A program made the position numbers and the translations under genes. From assembly GCA_002455425.1 (NCBI GenBank), contig DKKT01000042.1, positions 1-64,000 of the forward strand: 64,000 bases of DNA, given 5' to 3'. Shown in pieces: positions 34,679 through 42,946 of the stretch. Numbering within the stretch: position 1 is the stretch's first letter; each line of letters opens with the position of its first letter. The DNA is from Chthonomonas sp. UBA6659. GTDB lineage: Bacteria; Armatimonadota; Fimbriimonadia; Fimbriimonadales; Fimbriimonadaceae. A model generated the notes under the pieces. That model made no database searches and was not told the origin of the DNA. It was given only the letters and a program-made list of their open reading frames with translations.

Positions 34679-35173
34679 ATGGCTGAACGTCTCTGGGCCC
34701 CGTGGCGATTCCAATACATCGAAGCCAAAGAAACGCCGGGCTGCATCTTCGTCGAACTGCCGCGGCAGGACACCGACCGCGAGAATTTGATCCTCCATCG
34801 CGGGCAGTTCGCGTTCGTCATGCTCAACGCATTCCCTTACACGAACGGCCATCTGTTGGTCGCGCCCTACAAGCACACCGCCAACCTGAGCGAACTCGAC
34901 GATGCCGAGCATCTTGAGATCGGTCGGTTGGTCACGGCAGGGGTGCGGTGGATCGAAGACGCTTACCGCCCCGACGGCTTCAACATCGGCGTCAACCTGG
35001 GCCGCGCGGCCGGAGCCGGCATCCCAACCCACGTCCATTGGCACATCGTTCCGCGATGGAACGGAGACACCAACTTCATGACCACGATCGGCGAAGTGCG
35101 GGTGCTGCCTCAGTCGCTTGAGGAAAGCTACGATCGTCTCGTCGCCGCGCGCGATCGGGATCAGTCCTTGTAG
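34679..35173 (+). CDS. HIT-family hydrolase/phosphorylase
   Basis: 164 residues. Motif HVHWHIVPRW is the catalytic histidine triad (H-x-H-x-H-x-x), preceded by FNIGVNLGRAAGAGIPTH. The N-terminus MAERLWAPWRFQYI is characteristic of the Ap4A-phosphorylase-like HIT branch. Substrates are nucleoside phosphates or dinucleoside polyphosphates. The frame is open to 34556, but ATG 34679 matches the family start. The stop lies 13 nt inside the opposing isomerase-like gene. Confidence 0.9.
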   Translation: MAERLWAPWRFQYIEAKETPGCIFVELPRQDTDRENLILHRGQFAFVMLNAFPYTNGHLLVAPYKHTANLSELDDAEHLEIGRLVTAGVRWIEDAYRPDGFNIGVNLGRAAGAGIPTHVHWHIVPRWNGDTNFMTTIGEVRVLPQSLEESYDRLVAARDRDQSL

Positions 35174-35907
35174 CCTTTGCTCCGGAAGTAGTCGAGGCAG
35201 ATCTTGACCGATTCGAGGGGCGGGCGCGGGCAGTTGTCGAGTTCGACGACGCCGTACTCGACCTTGGCCTTGTCGCAAGCCTTCAAGACTTCATCCCACT
35301 TGATCACGCCGTTCCCTGCCTCGGTCTGGGTCGAATCCTCGCAGTCCTTGCCGTCTTTCAGGTGGACGAGGTCGACACGCTCACCATACTTCGCGACCAG
35401 CTTGGCCGGATCTTGGCTCCCGCAGTGGGCCCACCAGATATCGATCTCGTTCTTGACATGGTCAGGGCACATCGCTTCGAAGAGGGCGTCATAGCCGGTG
35501 CGGCCGCCCGCGTCCTGGAACTCGAACGTATGGTTGTGGTAGCCGAACACGCGCTTGACCTTCGAAACCTTCTCGCCGATCGCCTGGAGGCGAACGCCGG
35601 CCTTATCCCAGCCGTCCTTGTAGGCCGACTCAGGAATCCAAGGCACGATGATGTACTTCGAGCCGACCGCCTCCGCCTCGGCGAGCACCGCGTCGAGGTT
35701 CTTCTCGCACGCTTCCAGTCCGACGTGCATGCCGCTCGCCTTCAGTCCGGCATCCTTGAGCATCGACGCGAACTCTTTCGGGGACTTCCCTGCGGTTCCG
35801 GCCAACTCCACGTACTTGTAACCCATCTTGCCGAGGGCTTGGAGCGTCCCGGCTGGATCGGCGTTCATCACGTCGCGCAGGGTGTAGAGCTGGACCGAGA
35901 TCTTCAT
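35161..35907 (-). CDS. Sugar phosphate isomerase/epimerase-like TIM-barrel protein
   Basis: 248 residues of the AP-endonuclease-2-like (xylose isomerase-like) fold: VQLYTLRD at the start, KYVELAGTAG, FGYHNHTFEF with the metal-binding His, NEIDIWWAHCGSQDP and LVHLKDGKD. Such proteins isomerise or epimerise free sugars, inositols or sugar phosphates; the substrate cannot be told. CATACT (35913-35918 on this strand) ends 5 nt before the ATG. No signal peptide is seen, although many relatives in related phyla are exported. Confidence 0.88.
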   Translation of the reverse strand: MKISVQLYTLRDVMNADPAGTLQALGKMGYKYVELAGTAGKSPKEFASMLKDAGLKASGMHVGLEACEKNLDAVLAEAEAVGSKYIIVPWIPESAYKDGWDKAGVRLQAIGEKVSKVKRVFGYHNHTFEFQDAGGRTGYDALFEAMCPDHVKNEIDIWWAHCGSQDPAKLVAKYGERVDLVHLKDGKDCEDSTQTEAGNGVIKWDEVLKACDKAKVEYGVVELDNCPRPPLESVKICLDYFRSKGYKD

Positions 35908-36100
35908 GTCTCAGTATGGCCCGATCGGCGGCCAGGGTCGACAGGTGAAGGCCTGTGGAAAAGGTGCCGGAAAATCCTGGGCGCAAGGGGCCCCAACTGG
36001 ATTGAGGATGGACTACAGTAGGCGAAAATCGGCACCGAAAGCGCCCATGTCGCGAGCCGATTTTCGCCCGAGAGCCGTCTCCAGTGCAAAGGAAGCGAGC

Positions 36101-36472
36101 ATGTTTCGAATCGTCGGTGTTCAACGAAGCCCATATCCGCAGATCGAGTTCTTGCTGTTGCAGAACCAAGGCGGATTGCGTGTCCAACTCAAGGGGCATG
36201 CGGTGATCAGCGAAGTCGCGATGGCCCTCGGTGAGCCGTGCGCCGACCTCCACCTGTTTGCTGACGACGTGATCATCCCTCCGGGGGTCTATGTGATGTT
36301 GATGACCGGCAACGGCACCCCGGTCTGGTGCAGGAGCCGCGACGGCTCGCTCATCTTCAAGACCTACATGGGGCGCGGAGAGTCGGTGTGGGAGGGCTAT
36401 CATGGTCCGATCCACGTCCTCGCCACCCAGCACACCTATTGCGAGCGCCGCGAACCGGCTGTCCTGGTCTGA
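36101..36472 (+). CDS. Small conserved hypothetical protein
   Basis: 123 residues beginning MFRIVGVQRSPYPQIEFLLL, predicted mostly beta strands with no signal peptide or membrane helix. The pattern LQNQGGLRVQLKGHAVISE and VIIPPGVYVMLMTGNGTPVWC suggests a small barrel. I recognise no family. The ATG at 36101 has AAAGGAAG 5 nt upstream, a good Shine-Dalgarno; the frame is open further upstream (ATG 36008, 35906), overlapping the divergent isomerase gene's promoter, which argues against those starts. A TACAGT at about 36013 could be its -10. Confidence 0.65.
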   Translation: MFRIVGVQRSPYPQIEFLLLQNQGGLRVQLKGHAVISEVAMALGEPCADLHLFADDVIIPPGVYVMLMTGNGTPVWCRSRDGSLIFKTYMGRGESVWEGYHGPIHVLATQHTYCERREPAVLV

Positions 36473-36576
36473 TCTAGGTCCCAGGACTTTCTTATCGCGA
36501 TGAACGTTCGGCGCACTCGCCGACACCCATTCTCCAAGCAAGCGTCCACTAGACAACGAACGCAAGGAGAATGATG

Positions 36577-38124
36577 ATGAATCGCATGCACATCCTGGCC
36601 CTCGGCATCACCGCCGCGATGAGCGGCAGTCTTTGCCTCTCGAACACAGGCTCGACCGGTGCCAAGAGCGCCGCCGCCGGACCTGGGGGTTGGGAAGACG
36701 AGAGTATGATCGGCCCAAGCCTCGAGTTCGGACGCAAGAAACGAACCGACGTCCAAGGAGCAAAACCACGCCCGATGAACCCGTCCTCCTTCGCTGACTA
36801 CCGCAAAGCGATCCAGCATACTGCCCAAATGGTGGGTGATCCGGGGGCCCGGGAGCTGGCCCGCCGACATGGTCTCGATGTTCTGAATGTCACCTGGGAA
36901 GACACCGGGCGCTACAAGGGCTCGGCGGTCGGACCCAATATCAGCGACATGACGATCCAGGTCGGTGCCGAGGACCCGCGGAGCCGGAAGCTCGACGTCA
37001 CCTGTATGCCGGTGATCCGCTACCCGAACTTCTCGGACGTCAGTGCCGATATCGATCCGCGAGACTTCACGCTCCTCGTGGGGAACGAACGCGGGGGATC
37101 GCTCAAGAGGATTTCCCTCTATGAGTTTCTTGAGCGTCCCACCGAGTACCTGAGCAACCCGCGCAGCTGGAAGAGCCGCAAGAAGACGCTCGTGGCCGAG
37201 CGAGACACCCATGTGCTCGTGAGCGCCCAAGCGTGCTTTCTGCCCGTTCCCAAGTCGGGCAAAGCGACCTTCAACCCTGTCCTCTTCAACTATCAGTCGT
37301 CGCGGAAGAACCCGGCCGTGCTCACCATCCTCGCCACACGCGAAGGAACGAGCGTGACCGTCATCGACAACACCCGCGACGCGTTCGAGAGCGGCTCCGT
37401 TTGGGGGCAGCGGCTGTTCCACAACCAGGACGGCGAGCGAGCCAGCCTTACCGGCGAGCGGATCAGCGACTTCAAAGCCTCGGGCGGCGATCGCACCGTC
37501 GGCGGGGCCAAGGCCCGCGAGAGCGGCATGAACATGGTCCTTCTCATCCAGGTCCCGCTCAAGTACAAGGAACCGCAACGGGTCTTCTATGGGGCCGGCG
37601 GCGGAGCGATGGAAGGTGCAGCGGCACCGCTCGCGAAGTCCGAAGCCGCGTCGAGAGGACGGAGCGACGTCGAGAACGCCGTCATCGGCCATGGCGACCT
37701 CGAGGGTCCCTTCACCGAGATCGACAACCTCTCGATCGAGCGTGATCCCCGCTTCCCGATCCGGGTGACCGTTCAGTTCTACAAGGCGACGTCGAACGGG
37801 GTCGTCGATGACAAGGATCTGGCCGAGATCAAGGCCCAACTCAACCGCGTCTACCAAGCCGGCGACTACGTGGGGAGTTTGGTTACCGAAGGCGAAACCG
37901 GGCGTCCGACGGAATACGACGGCCTCAAGGTTCAGCCGCCTTACTGGTGGTCCGACTTCTGGCGCCGCCACTACGAGAACACGGGCGACACCCCCGAGGA
38001 AGCTCGGCGCAAGCTGATCGCTCTCCTCGGTCCGAACTATCGCGACCGTCCGGTGTGTGAGCTCTACCTCCGCGATCTTCTTCGGGAGAAGAAAGGGGAC
38101 GTCCTGAAGCGCAAGCAACAGTAG
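36577..38124 (+). CDS. Exported protein of unknown function
   Basis: About 515 residues. Signal peptide MNRMHILALGITAAMSGSLCL, then a soluble protein of mixed strands and helices with a repeated charged pattern; recognisable segments include NFSDVSADIDPRDFTLLVGNERGG, FNYQSSRKNPAVLTILATREGTSVTV and the basic end LRDLLREKKGDVLKRKQQ. No catalytic motif seen. Three ATG codons lie in tandem (36571, 36574, 36577); the third has AAGGAG at 7 nt and gives a normal signal sequence. A GC hairpin follows the stop. Confidence 0.72.
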   Translation: MNRMHILALGITAAMSGSLCLSNTGSTGAKSAAAGPGGWEDESMIGPSLEFGRKKRTDVQGAKPRPMNPSSFADYRKAIQHTAQMVGDPGARELARRHGLDVLNVTWEDTGRYKGSAVGPNISDMTIQVGAEDPRSRKLDVTCMPVIRYPNFSDVSADIDPRDFTLLVGNERGGSLKRISLYEFLERPTEYLSNPRSWKSRKKTLVAERDTHVLVSAQACFLPVPKSGKATFNPVLFNYQSSRKNPAVLTILATREGTSVTVIDNTRDAFESGSVWGQRLFHNQDGERASLTGERISDFKASGGDRTVGGAKARESGMNMVLLIQVPLKYKEPQRVFYGAGGGAMEGAAAPLAKSEAASRGRSDVENAVIGHGDLEGPFTEIDNLSIERDPRFPIRVTVQFYKATSNGVVDDKDLAEIKAQLNRVYQAGDYVGSLVTEGETGRPTEYDGLKVQPPYWWSDFWRRHYENTGDTPEEARRKLIALLGPNYRDRPVCELYLRDLLREKKGDVLKRKQQ

Positions 38125-38135
38125 CGGCTGCGATG

Positions 38136-38164
38136 GGCCCTCCCGCGCGATGCGCGGGAGGGCC
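38136..38164 (+). terminator. GC-rich hairpin after the exported unknown
   Basis: GGCCCTCCCGCGC (38136-38148) pairs perfectly with GCGCGGGAGGGCC (38152-38164): 13 bp, 3-nt loop GAT. No T-tract follows, so it may be a terminator variant or an mRNA-stabilising structure before the ABC exporter gene. Confidence 0.5.
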
Positions 38165-38211
38165 TCGCCGTGTCGGCAGGATCACGGTGCCCCGAACCCG
38201 AAACGGAAACC

Positions 38212-39993
38212 ATGGCCGCGATCGCAACCGCCGACGAGAAACCGCGTCGCGAGCCGGGGCAGTTTCGACGGCTGATGCGCGAGCTCCGTCCGTTCACCCG
38301 GCTCCAGGTTCTCTGCCTGCTGTTGACGGTCGCGCAGTCGATTTTCGGATTCCTGCCTCCGCTCATCCTCGGCGACATCGTCAACAAGCTCCAACGCGGA
38401 GAACCGATCAACACCCTCCTCTACCTCGGGTACGTCGTTGGGTTCGCCTTGGGGGCCGGACTTCTGGGCTACGCGCTCGGTGTCGCGACCGCGATGCTCG
38501 GCCAGCGATTCCTGCTCGCAACCCGCGAAAAGCTCTACGGGCATATGCAGTCGCTCCCGATCGCATACTTCGATCAGAACCAGGCCGGGAAACTGATCAG
38601 CAATGTCATCAACGACGCCAGCACCGTTCAATCCCTGATCACCGGCAACCTCAACACGATGGTGAGCGACGCGGTTCAACTGGTGCTCGTGCTCGTCATC
38701 CTCTTCACGATCAGCCCTTCTTTGGCCGGCCTCACTCTGATCATCGCCCCGCTCTATGTCTTGAACTTCCGGCGGTTTCTAGCTCCGCTCAAGGAGACGA
38801 GCGAGAGCATTCGACGGACGCGGGATGTGATGTATGGCGACATGCAGGAAAAGCTCGCGGGTGTCCAAGTGGTGAAGGGCTTCGGTCAGGAGCGGATGGA
38901 GGCCAAGAGCTTCCTTGGGATCACGCGGGATCTCATGGGGCTGAACGTCCGTCAGGGGGCACTTGGAGGAGGGCTCTGGACGATCGCTGATGCACTCGGC
39001 GGCATCGGCCAGGGTCTCGTGCTCTACTTTGGTGGCCTCATGTGCCTTCGCGGCGAACTCCAGGCGGGAACCCTCGTGATGTTCCTCATGTATTCGATCG
39101 GCTACATCTACGGGCCTGTGGTACGGTTTCTCGTCGTAATCGACCCCATCGCCCGAACGCAGGCGGCTCTCCATCGCATCTTCCGGACTCTGGACACGCC
39201 GGCGACGATCGGCGACGCGGCCGGCGCACGACCGATGCCGCCAATTCAGGGCGAGGTCCGATTCGAGGATCTCTGGTTCGAATACGAGGCCGGCAAGCCC
39301 GTCCTACGGGGTGTCGATTTGGCGGTGGAGCCGGGGCAGATGATCGCCCTGGTCGGCTTCAGCGGTAGCGGCAAAACGACGCTCGTGAACCTACTTATGC
39401 GCCACTACGACCCGACCGCGGGGCGCATCCTCGTCGATGGGGTCGACTTGCGCGAGACGCAGCTCCTCAGCTATCGTGCCCAGATCGGCTACGTGATCCA
39501 AGAGAGCATCCTCTTCAACACGTCGGTACTTGAGAACATCCGGTACGGGCGTTGTAGCGCGACGGTCCGCGAAGTCGAGGAAGCGGCGAAGGCGGCCAAC
39601 ATCCACGACACGATCGTGGCGCTTCCCGAAGGCTATGAAACGAAGATCGGCGAAGACGGCGTCTCGCTCTCCGTCGGCGAAAAGCAGCGACTCGCCATTG
39701 CCCGCGCGCTGCTCGCCGATCCGAAGATCCTGATTCTCGACGAAGCGACGTCCGCGCTCGATTCCCAAACCGAAGCCCTCCTCCAAGAGGCGCTGGATCA
39801 CCTGCTCGAGGGTCGGACGAGCTTCGTCATCGCGCATCGTCTCTCGACGATCGTCAAGGCCAACCGGATCGTGGTGATGGAGCAGGGCGAGATCACGGAA
39901 CAAGGGACCCACGCCGAACTTCTCGATCACGACGGGGTGTATGCGCGGCTCTATCGCCAGCAATTCGCGGTGGCGCTGGAAGGAACTAGTTGA
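38212..39993 (+). CDS. ABC exporter, fused membrane and ATPase domains (MsbA/lipid-A-exporter-like)
   Basis: 593 residues: six transmembrane helices (~45-330), then ATPase with Walker A GFSGSGKTT, Q-loop YVIQESILFN, signature LSVGEKQRLAI, Walker B ILILDEATSALD and switch AHRLSTI. Type IV exporters of this kind move lipids, peptides or drugs as homo- or heterodimers; the lone gene suggests a homodimer. Start MAAIATADEK at 38212 is preferred; the frame upstream to 38170 overlaps the GC hairpin. The stop overlaps the opposing prepilin gene by 8 nt. Confidence 0.9.
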   Translation: MAAIATADEKPRREPGQFRRLMRELRPFTRLQVLCLLLTVAQSIFGFLPPLILGDIVNKLQRGEPINTLLYLGYVVGFALGAGLLGYALGVATAMLGQRFLLATREKLYGHMQSLPIAYFDQNQAGKLISNVINDASTVQSLITGNLNTMVSDAVQLVLVLVILFTISPSLAGLTLIIAPLYVLNFRRFLAPLKETSESIRRTRDVMYGDMQEKLAGVQVVKGFGQERMEAKSFLGITRDLMGLNVRQGALGGGLWTIADALGGIGQGLVLYFGGLMCLRGELQAGTLVMFLMYSIGYIYGPVVRFLVVIDPIARTQAALHRIFRTLDTPATIGDAAGARPMPPIQGEVRFEDLWFEYEAGKPVLRGVDLAVEPGQMIALVGFSGSGKTTLVNLLMRHYDPTAGRILVDGVDLRETQLLSYRAQIGYVIQESILFNTSVLENIRYGRCSATVREVEEAAKAANIHDTIVALPEGYETKIGEDGVSLSVGEKQRLAIARALLADPKILILDEATSALDSQTEALLQEALDHLLEGRTSFVIAHRLSTIVKANRIVVMEQGEITEQGTHAELLDHDGVYARLYRQQFAVALEGTS

Positions 39994-40864
39994 AGTCCCA
40001 GCCGTAGGCGGCGACATCGAAGATCAGGCCGCCCCAGTTGGCTTTCACATCGCACCCGCGGGAAAGTTGGGTCGGCGTAAGGGCCCGGACACTGCCATCT
40101 CCGAAAGCCACGGTGGCCTTGCCTCGATGCCACGGCCACACCCCACCGTAAAAGGGACCGGTGTCACGCGTGGCGTTGGTCCAACCTCGATTGACCTTGT
40201 ACAGTTGGCTATCACTCACGCCCGGCATCATGAAGCTGTCGAACCGGGGCGCGTTCGCCGAAACGCCACCGTAACGGCATGGCGGAACGACCAGATAGCT
40301 ACCTCCCCCGACCGGCTGTCCCCCAGACGTGACGTCATGGACCGAATCCAGGAACAAGTAGGCTCGGCTCGGTTCGGCGACCTCGCTCCACGACCGTGGG
40401 ACGGGGCTCCAGCCTCGCTCGGCCCGCGTGAGGGGTGAGAAGTAAAGATAGTTGTAGCCGAGATTCGATCGCTGGGACGCCAGAAAATACCGGGACTCGC
40501 TGTCTCCCTGGATCAGGCTCTCGTCAAAGCTCGCGTCGTCCGCCGGACGGGCCCCATGGTCCGCGGGGCACTTGAAAATACCGAATTCTCGGGTGTAAGG
40601 CAGGGCCAATTGGACCCAGGTGCGATCCTTTTCGGGATCAGGAGCGTCTGAAGTGAGAACCGAAGAGAGCACGGCGCGCTCGTCGTAGTCGTTGGAGTAC
40701 ATCGCGACGGCAAGCGTGACCTGGCGAAAATTGCTCGCACATCCCGCCTGCTTGGCGGCATGCCGAGCCGAGGCGAAGACAGGATAAAGCACGCTTGCCA
40801 AAACTGCCAGTATGGCAAGCACCACCAGCAACTCAACCAAAGTGAAGGCGTTTGCTCTTCTCAA
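39986..40864 (-). CDS. Prepilin-type exported protein with H-X9-DG C-terminal motif
   Basis: 292 residues. N-terminal type III signal: basic RRANA, then FTLVELLVVLAILAVLASVLYP, cleaved before Phe, with Glu5 of the mature protein. The middle contains YSNDYDERAV; the end has HRGKATVAFGDG, the H-X9-DG motif of DUF1559-like pseudopilins of Armatimonadota and Planctomycetota. Probably assembled by a type II/IV-like machine into the envelope. No ATG exists; TTG 40864 has GGAGGT 8 nt upstream and a consensus -10 TATAAT at 40900-40905 (this strand). Confidence 0.88.
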   Translation of the reverse strand: MRRANAFTLVELLVVLAILAVLASVLYPVFASARHAAKQAGCASNFRQVTLAVAMYSNDYDERAVLSSVLTSDAPDPEKDRTWVQLALPYTREFGIFKCPADHGARPADDASFDESLIQGDSESRYFLASQRSNLGYNYLYFSPLTRAERGWSPVPRSWSEVAEPSRAYLFLDSVHDVTSGGQPVGGGSYLVVPPCRYGGVSANAPRFDSFMMPGVSDSQLYKVNRGWTNATRDTGPFYGGVWPWHRGKATVAFGDGSVRALTPTQLSRGCDVKANWGGLIFDVAAYGWDFN

Positions 40865-40899
40865 GTCCTCGCACCTCCCTGCGAAAGGCGTGCCACTCC

Positions 40900-40905
40900 A
40901 TTATA
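40900..40905 (-). promoter_or_regulatory. Consensus -10 TATAAT of the prepilin gene
   Basis: Minus-strand TATAAT, 35 nt before the TTG start of the prepilin gene, with a clear Shine-Dalgarno GGAGGT in the leader. No -35 at normal distance was found. This promoter has a leader, unlike the leaderless pattern seen for many other genes. Confidence 0.55.
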
Positions 40906-40915
40906 ACGCAGGATT

Positions 40916-41695
40916 TCAGGAATCCAGCGCGAAACTTTCCAGCTTGCCGATGGTTCGGAATCCGAGATGGGCATACCACGCTTCCAGCCGTGGCTCGCAT
41001 TGGAGGACCAGCGTCGCCGATTCGCTCCGTGCAAGCCTCTGAACGGCCCGCACCACCGCCTTACCGAAGCCCCGATTGCGCAAGTCCTGGCGCACGCACA
41101 AGTTGTAGAGACCGATCGTCTGAGGAGTCCTCGCCAACATCACCGCCGCAGTGGGGTCGGTGAGGGGACCGAGACGATATAGGTCGTGTCCTGCACCGGC
41201 GGTGGCATCGACGATGTGGCGGCGAGTCCACGTCGCCTGACGCCAGAAAAACTGAGCCACCATGAACTCGGCGAGCTTCACACGCTCGTGCGGGTGTCTG
41301 GCCGGCTCGATCACAGGGTCGCCGTCATCCTTGAGGCCGCTGCCGTCGTCGACCATGTGGGCGAGCCGGTGATGGCGCAGAAAGCCGGCCTTCGTGAGCG
41401 CCGTGCCGGCGTCGTCGTCGACTCCTGTCGGAATGTTGAAAACCCGGAAATTGGCATGCCGCATGGCGTGATCGCGGAGCGCTTCGACACCGGCCGGGTC
41501 GAGGTCCTCTCCGTCGAGTTCGAGGTCGATGCCGAAGTTGCAGAAAGCGAGGTCGGTCGGCGCCGCCGCGATCAAGCAGCCGGGACACCGAGTCAGAGTT
41601 GCCCCAGGCACGGTGCCGGCCAGCGCGACGTAGGTGTGGATGATGTTCGCTCGCCCGAGCCGGGCAGCATCCGTGTTCAGAGCACTACGCTCCAC
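40916..41695 (-). CDS. GNAT-family N-acetyltransferase
   Basis: 259 residues. The C-terminal half is a GNAT fold with LVIGLYNLCVRQDLRNRGFGKAVVRAV-like segments: the acetyl-CoA-binding pattern RQDLRNRGFGKA (R/Q-x-x-G-x-G/A) and the last strand WYAHLGFRTIGKLESFAL. The N-terminal half has a related degenerate unit. The acceptor is unknown. No ATG: GTG 41695 is chosen, overlapping the esterase stop by 19 nt; the longer frame to 41839 is shadow of the esterase gene. Immediately upstream of the prepilin gene on the same strand. Confidence 0.8.
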   Translation of the reverse strand: MERSALNTDAARLGRANIIHTYVALAGTVPGATLTRCPGCLIAAAPTDLAFCNFGIDLELDGEDLDPAGVEALRDHAMRHANFRVFNIPTGVDDDAGTALTKAGFLRHHRLAHMVDDGSGLKDDGDPVIEPARHPHERVKLAEFMVAQFFWRQATWTRRHIVDATAGAGHDLYRLGPLTDPTAAVMLARTPQTIGLYNLCVRQDLRNRGFGKAVVRAVQRLARSESATLVLQCEPRLEAWYAHLGFRTIGKLESFALDS

Positions 41696-42924
41696 AGTAC
41701 ACCCACCGTCGCCCGCTTGGGCAGGATCACCGCGCCGAGGGAGAGCCCCTGGTTGATGCGATAGCCGATGTACCCCTGAAACCCGCGAGGCGTGATCATC
41801 AGCGAGGCGAACCCGTCGGCCTTGGCGTTCAGCTGCCAAACGTCGATCCCGGCTGCGACCTGGAGGCCGGTGGCAGGATTGAGGCCGATCCCCACTCGAA
41901 TCGTCGGGGCGAAGAACTTCGTCGGAGCCTCGTACCGTTTTCCCGCGAAGGTCGCTTCGAAGAAGGTCGAGACGGTTCGCAAGAGCCTCCGCTGGACGAA
42001 CACGCCTCCGTAATGGCCGGTCTCAAGCCACAGCGTTTGGGGCGCACCGAGGACGTCGATCAACTTGCCGGTATCGACCGGTGGAATCACGGTATCGTGG
42101 CGCGCCCCGACGACAAGCGTCGGTCGCTCCGTCGAAGAGAGGAACTCGAGCGGTTCGATCGGCTTGAGTTCGTCGCGCATCCGCTCCTCGGTATAGCCGC
42201 GCCGCCGCAGGTCCTCCCGTTGGGTTACAACCCGAGAGCTGTTCCAGAGAATGTGTGCGAGATCGACCCCGCCGAGCATGAACGCACCCGAACTCAATCG
42301 ACTGTCGACGGCGAAGACGAGGGAAGCCACGATCGACCCGAGGCTTGTACCGGCGATGCCGATCTGGTCCTTTCGGAACTCGGGACGAGTTTGGATCCAG
42401 TCGATCGTCCGTCGGATGTCGGCGACGCTCTGGGTCATGGTCGCCACCATCCGCACGGGGTCGGGTTGGATCGCGAGTTCGCCGGAACGGGTGCCCTTCG
42501 GCGCGCGCCGCATGTGGTACGGCAACGTCACCAGCACCGCGCCGATGCCTCGTCGGTTGAGCTTGTCGGCGAGGTCGAGATCGGCGGAGAGGTCGGTCGC
42601 GCCCCAGAAGTGAAGCAGAACGACCACGGGCACCGGTCCGCTCGCCTCGATCGGGAGCAGGGCCCGTACCGGCACCACGTTGTTCTCAGGGTGTGAGGTC
42701 TCGATCGGCGACGGGAACGTGATCTCGTACTCGGCGGAAGCTTCGGTGCGGGCGATTTCGGTCCAAGACGGAAACGGGATCGGCGGAGGGGCGACGCGGA
42801 CATCGGCCGAGGCCTGTAAAATAGGCAGGGTGGCCGCCGTGTGCGCAGGAGTGTTTGCGGCAAGTCCCCCGAGGAGAATGACCAGTATGAGCTTGGCGCC
42901 GATCTGCTTGTTTGCCCTACTCAC
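41677..42924 (-). CDS. Exported alpha/beta-hydrolase (esterase-like)
   Basis: About 415 residues. Signal peptide from GTG 42924 (SRANKQIGAKLILVILLGGLAANTPAHTA), then an alpha/beta hydrolase: oxyanion region VVVLLHFWGATD, nucleophile elbow GIAGTSLGSIVASL (G-x-S-x-G with Ser), acid LVVGARHDTVIPP (Asp) and His in ETGHYGGVF. A C-terminal ~100-residue part (FAPTIRVGIGLNPATGLQVAAGIDV) of short strands may be a beta domain. The 5' end overlaps the divergent exported repeat protein by about 47 nt; TAAACT (42941-42946, this strand) is a likely -10 inside that gene. Confidence 0.82.
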   Translation of the reverse strand: MSRANKQIGAKLILVILLGGLAANTPAHTAATLPILQASADVRVAPPPIPFPSWTEIARTEASAEYEITFPSPIETSHPENNVVPVRALLPIEASGPVPVVVLLHFWGATDLSADLDLADKLNRRGIGAVLVTLPYHMRRAPKGTRSGELAIQPDPVRMVATMTQSVADIRRTIDWIQTRPEFRKDQIGIAGTSLGSIVASLVFAVDSRLSSGAFMLGGVDLAHILWNSSRVVTQREDLRRRGYTEERMRDELKPIEPLEFLSSTERPTLVVGARHDTVIPPVDTGKLIDVLGAPQTLWLETGHYGGVFVQRRLLRTVSTFFEATFAGKRYEAPTKFFAPTIRVGIGLNPATGLQVAAGIDVWQLNAKADGFASLMITPRGFQGYIGYRINQGLSLGAVILPKRATVGVLWSVVL

Positions 42925-42946
42925 GATGCAATCGGCCCCTAGTTTA
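42817..42946. promoter_or_regulatory. Interlocked divergent promoter region
   Basis: The plus-strand -10 TAAAAT (42817-42822) lies within the esterase coding sequence, and the minus-strand -10 TAAACT (42941-42946) lies within the repeat-protein coding sequence. The two start codons (GTG 42924 minus, ATG 42878 plus) therefore overlap head to head by 47 nt, so each transcript would begin inside the other's signal-peptide region. Confidence 0.45.

Noticed and set aside
36436..38118. A minus-strand open frame of 560 codons opposite the exported unknown
   Set aside because: The plus frame has a Shine-Dalgarno and signal peptide; the minus frame has none and low-complexity composition.
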